A stretch of DNA of 27,967 nucleotides from a virus: the IMG/VR virus record IMGVR_UViG_3300025632_000062, positions 1-27,967 of that record, one strand, 5' to 3'. Under the pieces are notes generated by a model. The model ran no database searches and was not told the origin of the DNA. It worked only from the letters and a program-made list of their open reading frames with translations. This document shows positions 8,264-16,483 of the stretch, in pieces. A program made the translations under genes and the position numbers. Numbering within the stretch: position 1 is the stretch's first letter; each line of letters begins with the position of its first letter.

Positions 8264-9328
8264 TTATGAATAAATAAATATATCACCTGTTGCTGTATTT
8301 ACGTGCATCATACCTATTCTACTACCTGCGGCTGTTCCAAAATCATTTGGATTAGCACCATCATTTGGGTCTAAAGCTGAACCTGAAACAGATACTATGT
8401 ATTGAAATCCTGCTGCTGAAGCATCTACTGATGTCGCATTATGTGCTAATTTATCTTCCGCACCTACTGCCCATCTGTTAATGTCGTCATCAAATACTAA
8501 AGCGGCGCCAGCGTAAGATGCGTTAGTTTGTACTACAATACCACCATCACCTGCGGCAGAACCACTATTAAGTAAAATAAATTTATCTTCTACTAATAAA
8601 TTTGAAACTTGTTGTTGAACCGTATCACCATAGATTGTTAAGTCACCATTAATGGTAAGATTATCACCGATAGTCACTTCTGATGTACCAGCTCCTATTG
8701 TTGCAGAAGATAATCCCGACATATCGACATTCAATGTGTGTGCGATATTTTCACCACTTGTAGCACCTGTAGATGAAATACCTGTACCTGCTGTTATGTT
8801 CTGAACATAATCGCCTGTAGTATCTGTCGCTAAAGCAACTGAGTTAGCTTGTATTGTCATAGCACCGTTTGAAGCTAATGCAATATCTCCACTAACTGCT
8901 ACTGAAGCAATATCTGTTCCATCACCAACTAAAATCTGTCCTGATGTTTTTGCATCTAAATCAGTAGGAGCATTTGAACCGCCACCAACTTTAATACTAC
9001 CTCTTGTGATGTTTGCCAACATAGAGTTTTCAACTGAATCTGCGGCGATTGTTAATGCACCACCTGCTGCGATTGTTGCATCTCCACTAACATTTCCGAA
9101 TACACCATCTTCTACATTACTAAATGTTATCTTCTTTTCAGTACCATTATCTGAAACAATAAAGTGGTCTTCTGTCTGATGTAAACTTGTTACAGCAGAT
9201 AAAGAGTCAATATCAACTGCGGCTGTTACACCCGTTAATGCTGAACCGTCTCCTTTAAAGTAACTCGCAGTTACATTATTCAGACTTGCATTTGAGCCTG
9301 AAACGATTACTTTTTTCCAATTTGCCAT
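8264..9328 (-). CDS. Tail-fibre-like structural protein, 354 aa
   Basis: It begins MANWKKVIVSGSNASLNNVT, then YFKGDGSALTGVTA, a beginning typical of marine phage tail-associated proteins. The middle is low-complexity beta-type sequence with repeated GDxxIAxxGAxTIxAxSV blocks (about residues 80-165). A second module follows (about 210-275) with EVTIGDNLTINGDLTIYGDT and VEDKFILLNSGSAAGDGG. The C-terminus ends NTATGDIFIYS. There is no signal peptide or membrane segment. The start has a strong AGGGGAG site. I infer an elongated trimeric tail appendage, on module style and on its place downstream of neck and tail-completion genes. Its N-terminus is shared with the 136-aa protein at 7365-7775, suggesting both dock to the same virion site. 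Confidence 0.75.
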   Translation of the reverse strand: MANWKKVIVSGSNASLNNVTASYFKGDGSALTGVTAAVDIDSLSAVTSLHQTEDHFIVSDNGTEKKITFSNVEDGVFGNVSGDATIAAGGALTIAADSVENSMLANITRGSIKVGGGSNAPTDLDAKTSGQILVGDGTDIASVAVSGDIALASNGAMTIQANSVALATDTTGDYVQNITAGTGISSTGATSGENIAHTLNVDMSGLSSATIGAGTSEVTIGDNLTINGDLTIYGDTVQQQVSNLLVEDKFILLNSGSAAGDGGIVVQTNASYAGAALVFDDDINRWAVGAEDKLAHNATSVDASAAGFQYIVSVSGSALDPNDGANPNDFGTAAGSRIGMMHVNTATGDIFIYS

Positions 9329-9364
9329 TACTTTTCTCCCCTAATTCGGCTATTCATCTTCACT

Positions 9365-9372
9365 TATAAATA
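9365..9372 (-). promoter_or_regulatory. Candidate late-promoter-like AT element upstream of the 354-aa gene
   Basis: In the 75-base gap between the 252-aa and 354-aa genes the minus strand reads ATAATATTTATAAGTG. The TATTTATA core is shared with the gaps at 13694-13708, 16595-16604 and 24764-24778. It lies about 36 bases before the start codon. In T4 the late promoter core is TATAAATA; here the reverse complement is what faces the downstream gene, so the assignment is tentative. Confidence 0.35.
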
Positions 9373-9403
9373 TTATGTTTTTAAAAAATTGTGTCATCAT
9401 CTA

Positions 9404-10162
9404 TCAAAGTCCTACATAAAAAGCACTACCACTATACATTATGCCACCGCCTGTTGCAGTAGGTGTCGCACCTACGATTGGTCTTAGTAAAAACATCGAA
9501 GCCGTTACGTTGTTAGTTACTACACGAGAACCTGTCGTAGCAAATATACTTATAGCATTACCATTATTTGTTGCAGTCATTGCGTCACCGTGAAAATCAA
9601 ATGTCCTTGAATTAGGACTCAAGATACTTCCGGAAAATGAAGCAGTTATTGCTAATCCTGAGCCACCGCCACTGCCACCGCCTCCTGAAAGGCCTGATAA
9701 GTCTACTGAATTTCCGCCTGTGATAGATAATCCGTAAGTTGACGCATTAAAAGTCAATAGCTGTGAGTCTGAATCTAAATTTGCTTGTGAACCTGAACGA
9801 ATTCCTTTCGGCAACAAATCTATTAGTTGGTCTGAGCCACTTATCAGATTAGGTATTTTTGCGGCTAAATGTGCTTTTGAAAAAGAGCCACTTATTTGTG
9901 ATGCTAATTGTGCAGAAGAACTTATAGTACTTGCAGGTAGATTTGCTTTTGTTTGTGCAGAACTACTAACTATTCCAAGTCCGTGTATTCTATCAATCTC
10001 AAACGAACCTGAAAAAGACCCTGTAAATGAACCTGTAAAATTAAAGTCAGCTGTTTCCCACCCGTATTCACTTGTTAAAGAACTCGTTACATTTGTAGTT
10101 CTTAAAAATTGTCCCGCTTGTTGTGGTGCTTTTGCTTGTCTTGTTAAATCTATTTTAGCCAA
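9404..10162 (-). CDS. Ser/Gly-rich virion appendage protein, 252 aa (TTG start)
   Basis: The product starts MAKIDLTRQAKAPQQ from a TTG codon, with GGAGA seven or so bases upstream, and overlaps the preceding stop by eight bases. It has GSFTGSFSGSF around residue 45-55, SSSAQ/SSAQL elements about 65-90 (IVSSSAQ, TISSSAQLASQISGSF), a flexible GGGGSGGGSG linker near 160-170, and a C-terminal part ending GGGIMYSGSAFYVGL. The SSSAQ and ISGSF elements recur in marine phage tail proteins in my experience. No enzymatic motif is visible. The context between two NGL-module proteins and the NWKKVI proteins indicates a baseplate or tail-fibre component, but the exact role is unknown. Confidence 0.75.
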   Translation of the reverse strand: MAKIDLTRQAKAPQQAGQFLRTTNVTSSLTSEYGWETADFNFTGSFTGSFSGSFEIDRIHGLGIVSSSAQTKANLPASTISSSAQLASQISGSFSKAHLAAKIPNLISGSDQLIDLLPKGIRSGSQANLDSDSQLLTFNASTYGLSITGGNSVDLSGLSGGGGSGGGSGLAITASFSGSILSPNSRTFDFHGDAMTATNNGNAISIFATTGSRVVTNNVTASMFLLRPIVGATPTATGGGIMYSGSAFYVGL

Positions 10163-10661
10163 TTATCGTCTCCGCTCTATACTTAATTAGTAAGGTATCC
10201 GAGTTATCTACTAAGATTCCACTATGGTCACCACGTGGTTTATATAAAACTAATTGTTCAAATCTTGACCCGGATAAAAAATAATCTGAACCACTAACCC
10301 TGTGTGTTTTTTGGTCTTCAGTAGTTTGTTGTTCTAAACCATTTATTTTTAAAGAAACACTTCCTGTAACTATTGCTTGTCCTGTAGGAACATCTATATT
10401 ATAAACTTGTGTAGTAGAATCAGACCTTCTTTGTTGTTTAGGAAGAACTTCTTCTCTATCTTTTATAAGAGTATTAACATAATTTTGCGTGATTATATCA
10501 GTATTGTTTTCTGATAAACTACTTGTTAAATGTAAATTAAAAGGCTTTAAACTACCATTTAATGTATGTCTGAATCCTAATACTTCAGAAACATTATTTT
10601 CATCATTTACAGACACTATAGAATTTATTAAGATTCTTCGTATTTCCGTTGAGTTTGCCAT
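10155..10661 (-). CDS. Structural protein with C-terminal NGL-DYF beta module, 168 aa
   Basis: The N-terminal half (MANSTEIRRILINSIVSVND) looks like a docking region with mixed helix. The C-terminal 75 residues form a module with VSLKINGLEQ, SGSDYFLSGS and a final DTLLIKYRAE strand. The same module ends the neighbouring 155-aa protein (EVYLNGLSLRQ, SSDYFVSG, DKLKIKF). This N-G-L / D-Y / D-x-L-x-I layout is common in phage appendage proteins. The ATG overlaps the upstream stop by one base (TAATG), implying coupled translation. I infer a virion surface or tail component; its position in the particle is unknown. Confidence 0.75.
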   Translation of the reverse strand: MANSTEIRRILINSIVSVNDENNVSEVLGFRHTLNGSLKPFNLHLTSSLSENNTDIITQNYVNTLIKDREEVLPKQQRRSDSTTQVYNIDVPTGQAIVTGSVSLKINGLEQQTTEDQKTHRVSGSDYFLSGSRFEQLVLYKPRGDHSGILVDNSDTLLIKYRAETIIG

Positions 10662-11128
10662 TAGAATCCTTGAGTAAATTTTATTTTTAATTTATCTTCG
10701 TCTTTTAGACGATATCCATATGAACCTGTAATATTATATATTACAACTTTATCTGTACCTGATACAAAGTAGTCTGAAGAGTGTGCATTTGAATTTTCAT
10801 TTTGTCGTAAACTTAATCCGTTTAAATATACTTCTAAACTATCTGTGTTTATTCTTTGTGAACCTGTTGGTTTGAAAGTAACTTGATAAAATTGATTTCC
10901 ATCAGAATCAAGAGAAGACGATTGGCTACCGGACAAATATACTTGTCTGTTTACAAAGTTTCCTTTAAGATAACCATAAGTAACGATTGCGTTATCATCT
11001 GCAGAACTTGATGGCTGACCTGTGCCTCTCATAACGTAAAGAGTTGGCCCGCCATTTGAATTAGTGAACTCTAAATCTTCTTGTGGTCCTATTTGGTTAA
11101 CTCTTAAAAAATCTCTCGCATCAGGCAT
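10661..11128 (-). CDS. Structural protein with C-terminal NGL-DYF beta module, 155 aa
   Basis: It starts MPDARDFLRVNQIGPQEDLE with a clear AGGAG site before the ATG. Residues about 30-60 include LYVMRGTGQPSSSADDNAIV and YGYLKGNFVN; the C-terminal part (about 90-155) carries EVYLNGLSLRQ, HSSDYFVSG and DKLKIKFTQGF. That module is paralogous to the end of the 168-aa protein encoded immediately downstream, while the N-terminal halves do not match, so the pair looks like one C-terminal domain on two adaptors. It directly follows the gp15-like gene. I infer a tail or baseplate appendage role; there is no enzymatic signature. Confidence 0.75.
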   Translation of the reverse strand: MPDARDFLRVNQIGPQEDLEFTNSNGGPTLYVMRGTGQPSSSADDNAIVTYGYLKGNFVNRQVYLSGSQSSSLDSDGNQFYQVTFKPTGSQRINTDSLEVYLNGLSLRQNENSNAHSSDYFVSGTDKVVIYNITGSYGYRLKDEDKLKIKFTQGF

Positions 11129-11137
11129 TAGCCTCTC

Positions 11138-12013
11138 CTATACTTGACTCTCAATTCCGCCTTGCTGTGGAAAGTTATATTTGTTATCATTTAAATCTTC
11201 ATTATCTAATGTTTGCTTTAGATTACTTGATGCTTCTGAAAAGTTTGTAACAAACTTTGGAGAAAATCCTCTCTGTGTGTTAGATACGCCATTAAATTCT
11301 TCAGGCAGTAGATACCCATTAAAAGTAAAACTAAAATTAGTTCTAATTAATCGTTCTTGTTCAAACTCTGATGCATCTTGAAAACTATCTATACTTGCTC
11401 GAAATTTAAATTTTCCAGGGTCACCCCAATATGAGCCATCAGTAAAATTAATCTTTTCTATAATTCTATTCATTTGGTCTGTGAAGTTTGTCCATATGAT
11501 AGCTTCATAATTCATAATCATATAATCCGGCATAGTTACAGAATGAAATTCTTGACTTGGCTCAGCACCATTCATAGCACTCATTAAATCGTATCTGTTA
11601 TTTACAGAATATTTTTTTTGAAATTGATAATTGAGTCTTGGCTTATTAGCATCTAACTTATCAATAGAATAATTTGGGTCTTTTTCAACAGAGACTCGTC
11701 TAAATGCTATAACAGGTATAACTCTTTTTTTATTTCTGTCTTGCATCCACCCTGATTTTCTAACTGCAGCCCATCTTTCAGGATTAGCATACATAATAGG
11801 AACTTTAACTTGATTACCATTTTCTTCAACTGCGGGTCTTATTACTTCATTAAAATAATACATAACAGCCGCATCGTGGTCCATAAGAGTAATTGAATAA
11901 TTCTTTTTAAGACTATCATCATCTCTTCTTAATTCACGAGACCTATTTACTTTACGTTTTTCTGTATATTCTATAGGTCTTGATAACTTTGGCTCTACTT
12001 GTCTACCTGCCAT
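11138..12013 (-). CDS. gp15: Tail sheath stabiliser / tail completion protein, gp15-like, 291 aa
   Basis: In T4, gp15 (272 aa) caps the tail, holds the contracted sheath and joins tail to head. This protein is 291 aa and has the same run of features I know from gp15 of marine T4-like phages. These are an N-terminal helix (DHDAAVMYYFNEVIRPAV), then KVPIMYANPERWAAVRKSG, then VIPVIAFRRVSVEKDPN. Further on come MPDYMIMNYEAIIWTNFTDQ and MNRIIEKINF, and a late ASIDSFQ/FSFTFNGYLLPEEF beta region. Its position after gp13- and gp14-like genes matches the T4 order 13-14-15. It shares a TAATG junction with the gp14-like gene. The call rests on pattern and gene order, not on a search. Confidence 0.65.
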   Translation of the reverse strand: MAGRQVEPKLSRPIEYTEKRKVNRSRELRRDDDSLKKNYSITLMDHDAAVMYYFNEVIRPAVEENGNQVKVPIMYANPERWAAVRKSGWMQDRNKKRVIPVIAFRRVSVEKDPNYSIDKLDANKPRLNYQFQKKYSVNNRYDLMSAMNGAEPSQEFHSVTMPDYMIMNYEAIIWTNFTDQMNRIIEKINFTDGSYWGDPGKFKFRASIDSFQDASEFEQERLIRTNFSFTFNGYLLPEEFNGVSNTQRGFSPKFVTNFSEASSNLKQTLDNEDLNDNKYNFPQQGGIESQV

Positions 12014-12498
12014 TATATTGTCCTCACTTGTTCAATGCCTAAACTACTTATTCGTGTTAGATATCCTGATGCTATTACTGAAAAGTTTTGATTCTGCATA
12101 CCTCCTACTAACTGATTTTCATTTAAATTAGAAATAGTCCAATATGCGTAATTCCAATTAACTACATCACCTAAACTAATAACAATTTTTGCATCTAAAA
12201 TTGAATCTCTTAGAAAAGAAAAGGTAACATTTTGATTTCTGTCCGGTCCAAACTCATCAGTATTGAAATCAAAATCTTCAGCTTCAATTAAACAATTCAA
12301 TGTGACACCCGGTTTCCAAGATTTACCGGATGCTGATTCTCCATACATATCAGTTGGAGTTTCACCAGCGTCAAGTTGATATACAACAACTTCTTGGTCT
12401 ATGATTCCGTCTTTACCGTTCACAGGGTCACCAAGAAGTTCTTTATTAACTTTATGAAAGAAGTTGTTATCTCTTGTTGAGAGAAAGCGTCCTGCCAT
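12013..12498 (-). CDS. gp14: Neck (head completion) protein, gp14-like, 161 aa
   Basis: gp14 and gp13 form the neck that closes the packaged head and receives the tail. The product starts MAGRFLSTRDNNFFHKVNKE and contains DGIIDQEVVVYQLDAGETPTD, LNCLIEAEDFDFNTDEFGPD, NVTFSFLRDSI and a C-terminal NYAYWTISNLNENQL beta region. The DEFGxDxxxxVTFxFxRD stretch is like the central part of gp14 proteins. At 161 aa it is shorter than T4 gp14 (256 aa), so it would be a compact version. It lies between the gp13-like and gp15-like genes with a four-base gap and a one-base overlap. Order is the stronger evidence; sequence support is moderate. Confidence 0.6.
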   Translation of the reverse strand: MAGRFLSTRDNNFFHKVNKELLGDPVNGKDGIIDQEVVVYQLDAGETPTDMYGESASGKSWKPGVTLNCLIEAEDFDFNTDEFGPDRNQNVTFSFLRDSILDAKIVISLGDVVNWNYAYWTISNLNENQLVGGMQNQNFSVIASGYLTRISSLGIEQVRTI

Positions 12499-12502
12499 TT
12501 TA

Positions 12503-13672
12503 TTATCCTATGTAAATAGGGTATGGAACTTTATTAAGTTTTTCTTGCAACGCTTCAGCTTCATCTCGTTCTGATTCCATCATTGCTTTTCTACTTGTTT
12601 GTTCTAATATTTCCCTAAGTTGTGTTACTAAAGTTTCTTTTTCTGAAGCGGCTTCATTTCTTAACGTATCTCCATCCATTGAGACATCACCGCCTGGTAT
12701 AGGAACTGAAGCATATTTACTTCGTATCGTTCCTAATAATTCTTTACAAAGAGCTAAAGCATATTTCTTTATCCATTGTTTACCAACATCATTTATATGT
12801 CTAAACTCCATATTGTCATACGGAGCATTACTAATATCACTAACTCTTCCTACACTATCACCTTTTAACGGATTACCTCTGTCATCTTTAATCAGATATT
12901 TAAAATGTAATTTATAGTTTTCTAATGGTCTTGGAAAAATTCTTAATTTATTGTTAATCAATTCAAATGTATATGCTGATTTTCTTATTTGGTCGTTTAA
13001 TTCAATCGCTTGTATTCTTAGCAAATCAGAATACATAGGCATCATCAAAAATTGTACTGAAGGAGAAAAATTTCCCCAACCAAAAGCGTCTAACATATTC
13101 ATATTATTACTACCAACACCCGCATAAGGGTCAAAATATTTATTGACTGCTGCAGGGCCTTCATAAAAAACTTTTCTAACTTCTATGCCACTACCTGAAG
13201 AAGCTACACTTTCTGAAACGTTTGTCCATAATGTATTTAAATCGTATTCTTGTGAGCCACTAACAATGTCAATAGAGCCTGTTTTGAAATCTACCGTACC
13301 ACCAACTCCTGCTTCAGTACCATATTGTTCTGAAAGAGTTATGAATCTGCCGAAAGAATTTGTAACAGGTCTGTGTGTTAAATTTGAGCCTGTAGATTGT
13401 CCTTGTAAAGATAATAGATTATCTTTGATATTAAATTGATTTACTTGTGCTGAATATTCAGTAATAGATTCTTCATAACAGGCATAAAAAGAGCCTGATT
13501 GCATTTCTACATCTATAATAGGATATCCGAGTCTTTTAGCAGCCCAATCAGAAAATCTATCTACAGAATGTACACCTGAACCTGAAAATTCTGAATCTGA
13601 ATCATAAAATCCATATGGTGTTTGACTACTACTAAAATTACTCGAACCAGCCCAAATTGGTAATTGTGCCAT
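12503..13672 (-). CDS. gp13: Neck protein, gp13-like, 389 aa
   Basis: The product begins MAQLPIWAGSSNFSSSQTPY, followed by FSDWAAKRLGYPIIDVEMQS about residue 40-60 and CYEESITEYSAQVNQFNI. This corresponds to the gp13 signature of an RLGxPxIDxx stretch followed by a helix of acidic residues. It is longer than T4 gp13 (309 aa), with extra Ser/Gly-rich sequence about residues 90-165. The C-terminal third is helical and charged (KETLVTQLREILEQTSRKAM, then ESERDEAEALQEKLNKV). It is the first gene after the terminator behind the capsid gene and has its own candidate promoter at 13694-13708. The start has GGAGA upstream of the ATG. Confidence 0.65.
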   Translation of the reverse strand: MAQLPIWAGSSNFSSSQTPYGFYDSDSEFSGSGVHSVDRFSDWAAKRLGYPIIDVEMQSGSFYACYEESITEYSAQVNQFNIKDNLLSLQGQSTGSNLTHRPVTNSFGRFITLSEQYGTEAGVGGTVDFKTGSIDIVSGSQEYDLNTLWTNVSESVASSGSGIEVRKVFYEGPAAVNKYFDPYAGVGSNNMNMLDAFGWGNFSPSVQFLMMPMYSDLLRIQAIELNDQIRKSAYTFELINNKLRIFPRPLENYKLHFKYLIKDDRGNPLKGDSVGRVSDISNAPYDNMEFRHINDVGKQWIKKYALALCKELLGTIRSKYASVPIPGGDVSMDGDTLRNEAASEKETLVTQLREILEQTSRKAMMESERDEAEALQEKLNKVPYPIYIG

Positions 13673-13693
13673 TTATTTCTCCAAAAGTCTTTT

Positions 13694-13708
13694 GTCATAT
13701 ATAAATAT
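13694..13708 (-). promoter_or_regulatory. Candidate late promoter element ATATTTATATATGAC
   Basis: The 15-base minus-strand string ATATTTATATATGAC is identical to the one at 24764-24778, and both lie about 20 bases before a start codon in a gap between transcription blocks. Here it sits between the terminator of the capsid unit and the gp13-like gene. A promoter for the neck/tail genes is the simplest reading. Against it, the T4-type TATAAATA core is on the opposite strand. Confidence 0.5.
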
Positions 13709-13734
13709 AAAACTATTAAGTTTCTGAAGGTTGT

Positions 13735-13765
13735 AAAAAAAGAAAAAGCCCCAAAAGAGGGGCTT
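13735..13765 (-). terminator. Intrinsic terminator after the major capsid gene
   Basis: The minus strand has a seven-base-pair stem AAGCCCC/GGGGCTT (13759-13765 pairing with 13746-13752) with a six-base loop, followed by a run of TTTTTCTTTTTTT. It lies about 30 bases after the stop of the capsid gene. It would limit read-through from the highly expressed capsid unit into neck and tail genes. Confidence 0.92.
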
Positions 13766-13796
13766 AATCTTTAAAGTGTATAAGTTTAACTTAAAC

Positions 13797-15431
13797 TTAC
13801 ACCATATCAACGTCTGCAACGATGACTTTACCGTAGAACTCAGGACGAACCATCTTCTTAGCATAACGAGTCATTACACCTTTACGTGGAGTAAAGTTGA
13901 CCGGGTCATACACAAGAGGTGTCATAATTAACGGAATATATGGAGCATATACAGCACCTGTTTCTAAGAAATTACTTCCTCTGAAACCACATAGTATCTG
14001 ATTCTCTAACATATAAGGGTTCTTGTAAACCGTATATCTGTTATTTAATGCACCCATTTGTTGTACACCCATTGCATACTTGTTATTCATCGCATCACCG
14101 TTTGTAGATGCAGCGTAGCCTGGAATAGACTCAATTATTGTAGCTGTCTCAGGAGACACAACAATAAAGTTAGCACCACCACGTAGTGTTTTTTGATGAA
14201 TAGCATTACTAACGGCTTGTATTTTGTTTCCAAGTGTTTGGAACCACTCGCCTTTAGTGTAAGCATTTGAGTTACCTGAAGATTCAGCGAAAACGTTTCC
14301 GCCATCCCATTCAAATCCAACTTTAGCAGACCATCTATCTGTCTTAGCAGAAGCGTTAGCCATTAACATATCAAGGATTTCTAAATCGATTTCCATAGAA
14401 ACGTACTCAGAAAGCATAGATGTTAACTCAGCTTCAGCATCAACTGAATGATAAGCGTTAAGGTCTTGAGCTAATTCAGGTGTCCAAACTGCTTTCAATT
14501 TACGTGTCTTAGCGACAATCGGAATTGATTTCATTTGGATGTCTACCTGAGGTATACTCAAGTCATCTGGTGTTGGTTCATTTGCGGTGAGGTCTTCAAA
14601 ATCGCCTCTGCTTGTAGCAGAAGTTTCTTTTGAAAATTTAACTGCAATAGATGATGTTACGTGAGCACCATATACACCGGATGTTGCTGGTGGAGCGATA
14701 ACGAAAGAAATAGTATCATTACCGTCGTACTTTGTATAAGCAGGATACTGAGTTGTTACACTATCTCCTACTAATTCAAAAGACCTTACAGCGTCTACAT
14801 CAACGTTGTCTAAATCCTGTTTACGAATACTAACTTTTATCAAAGTACTTAAAGAACTTGATAAAGAAGGTTCGAAATCAGTATCTTCTTGGTCTACTGA
14901 ACCGGTTATGTATTTATCTTGTGCTAGCGTTTGTGCACCATCTGTATGTGCTACGGTTTGGGATAGTTCTTTCATAGAGTATCCGAATTTACCTGCACCA
15001 TAAAGTCCGCCACTTGCGTCGCCTGAACCTGATGTGTTACCAAAGATGTCGCCACCTGTGGAAGCAAGCCCGTTACCGGAGCCGTATTTGAAATCAAGAT
15101 AGAAAATAAGTCCACTTGGAAGATTCATAGGCTGAACGCTTACGAAGTCTTGAGCAGCTAATTCACCAAAGATTCTACGAACCAATGGAAGAGCCACACC
15201 TGACCATTCTTCTTTTTGTGAGCCAGTAGATGTCTGTGAAGCTTCTTTAACCAGCTGTGAAGCCTGGTTTTCAAGAAGTACGGACATACTACTTTTCTTA
15301 GTTTCATCATTGATTCCATCAAGTAGACCTGTTGGTTCCCATTTCTCTGTAAGCTTTCTTGTGTGTTTCAACAATTCAGCTTGCGGAGATTGAGCACTCA
15401 TTAAGTCATTAATGTTGTCATAATTAGGCAT
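13797..15431 (-). CDS. gp23: Major capsid protein, gp23, 544 aa
   Basis: This is the HK97-fold major capsid protein of T4-like phages, assembled on the gp22 core and trimmed by gp21. The precursor has an N-terminal helical propeptide (MPNYDNINDLMSAQ, WEPTGLLDGI, VLLENQASQLVKE). It is followed by conserved gp23 motifs LVRRIF (83-88) and VQPMNLPSGLIFYLDFKYG (99-117). Near the C-terminus come FIVVSPETATIIESIPGY and IPLIMTPLVYDPVNFTPRKG. The string LVKE/A at 60-64 fits the L-x-x-E consensus of gp21, and E63 is close to the known T4 cleavage at E65, so processing there is inferred. Length is close to T4 gp23 (521 aa). AAGGGGA precedes the ATG, 11 bases after the scaffold gene. Confidence 0.96.
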   Translation of the reverse strand: MPNYDNINDLMSAQSPQAELLKHTRKLTEKWEPTGLLDGINDETKKSSMSVLLENQASQLVKEASQTSTGSQKEEWSGVALPLVRRIFGELAAQDFVSVQPMNLPSGLIFYLDFKYGSGNGLASTGGDIFGNTSGSGDASGGLYGAGKFGYSMKELSQTVAHTDGAQTLAQDKYITGSVDQEDTDFEPSLSSSLSTLIKVSIRKQDLDNVDVDAVRSFELVGDSVTTQYPAYTKYDGNDTISFVIAPPATSGVYGAHVTSSIAVKFSKETSATSRGDFEDLTANEPTPDDLSIPQVDIQMKSIPIVAKTRKLKAVWTPELAQDLNAYHSVDAEAELTSMLSEYVSMEIDLEILDMLMANASAKTDRWSAKVGFEWDGGNVFAESSGNSNAYTKGEWFQTLGNKIQAVSNAIHQKTLRGGANFIVVSPETATIIESIPGYAASTNGDAMNNKYAMGVQQMGALNNRYTVYKNPYMLENQILCGFRGSNFLETGAVYAPYIPLIMTPLVYDPVNFTPRKGVMTRYAKKMVRPEFYGKVIVADVDMV

Positions 15432-15442
15432 TTTAATTCCCC

Positions 15443-16483
15443 TTAAATGATGTTGGCTAACTTCTTGAATCTGTTGCGAAGAGCTGAACCTTCAGAAATT
15501 ACTTCTGTTTGTTTTTCACTCTTTGTTGACGCAACAGCTTTAGAAGCTGAGCCTTTTGATTCTTTAATATTGTTTTTAGCACCATTTCCAAAAGTTTCAG
15601 CCATTGTTGAATAAACCAACTTGACTTCTCTTAGATTTGTTGCTCTGTCGAAAGTTTCAACAACTTTCATTTTTTGCTCATTGTTTAGGCCATGTGCACG
15701 GAAAAGCTTGTTTGTGAAAAGAAGCTTAGCATTAAGTAGATTAACTTCGTTTAGCTTGTCTCTCATAAATTTGACTGCTGCACGAGTTTCTTCTAACTCA
15801 GCTTTAAGTTTAGAAGTTTCAGAAACTTCGTCTTCTTTAGGCTCGTCTTCTTCTTTAAGAGCGTCAAGTATTTCGTCTAAGTTAAACTCAGAGTCTTCCT
15901 TAACTTCATCTTTAGAATCATCGTCCTCTTCTTCTTCTTTCACTTCGTCTTTAGCTTTATCGTCTTCGTCTTCTTCCTTGACTTCATCTTTTTCGTCTTT
16001 ATCATTACGTCCTTCTTCAAGGTCGGCATCTTCGTCAAGTTCAGATTCAAGCTCTTTAATAACAGCTTCAAGGTCAAGTTCATCTTCATCGGCAGATTTT
16101 TCCATGTCTTCGCCTTCTTCTTCGTCCATCTCATCTTCGTGTTCTTCTTCAGCGACTACAGGTGCATACTTTACACCATCGATTTCGATTATCTCAGACT
16201 CATCTACCTCTTCACTATCTTCGTGACCATCTTCTTCAACTTCATCACCGTCGCGTCTCATATCGCCGCGACCTTCTTCTGCTTCTTCATCATCCATTTC
16301 TTCTTCGACATCTTCATCTTCGTGTTCATCTTCGTCAATTTCGATTTCGTTCTGAATTTTCTGTGAAAGCATATTCTGAAGTTTAGGTGTGAAAGCTTCT
16401 TCTAACGCTAACTTAGCATTAGTAATAGCTGTTTCACGAACTGCTTTGGCATCTGCAATGGCATCTTTTAATAAATCATCCAT
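15443..16483 (-). CDS. gp22: Prohead core scaffolding protein, gp22, 346 aa
   Basis: gp22 forms the internal core on which the prohead assembles and is later degraded by gp21. The product has an N-terminal helix (MDDLLKDAIADAKAV and LALEEAFTPKLQNML). A long Asp/Glu-rich middle (about residues 48-230) contains near-repeats of KDEVKEE with acidic runs. A conserved C-terminal helical domain (about 235-300) includes LNAKLLFTNKLFRAHGLNNE and TNLREVKLVYSTM, which I recognise from gp22 of marine T4-like phages. It ends with a basic tail ALRNRFKKLANII. It is larger than T4 gp22 (269 aa), mostly through the acidic middle. It sits directly before gp23, has an AAGGAGA site, and follows a leader with a candidate promoter and hairpins. 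Confidence 0.93.
   Translation of the reverse strand: MDDLLKDAIADAKAVRETAITNAKLALEEAFTPKLQNMLSQKIQNEIEIDEDEHEDEDVEEEMDDEEAEEGRGDMRRDGDEVEEDGHEDSEEVDESEIIEIDGVKYAPVVAEEEHEDEMDEEEGEDMEKSADEDELDLEAVIKELESELDEDADLEEGRNDKDEKDEVKEEDEDDKAKDEVKEEEEDDDSKDEVKEDSEFNLDEILDALKEEDEPKEDEVSETSKLKAELEETRAAVKFMRDKLNEVNLLNAKLLFTNKLFRAHGLNNEQKMKVVETFDRATNLREVKLVYSTMAETFGNGAKNNIKESKGSASKAVASTKSEKQTEVISEGSALRNRFKKLANII

Noticed and set aside
13673-13864. Minus-strand 63-residue frame spanning the terminator and the end of the capsid gene
   Set aside because: It overlaps gp23 in another frame and runs through a clear intrinsic terminator; its aromatic and Lys-rich sequence is typical of AT-rich noise.
15621-16226. 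Plus-strand 201-residue Ser-rich frame and two others opposite the scaffold gene
   Set aside because: Ser runs are the complement of Asp/Glu codons (GAA, GAT, GAC) in the acidic gp22 region; there is no start context, and gp22 is well supported.
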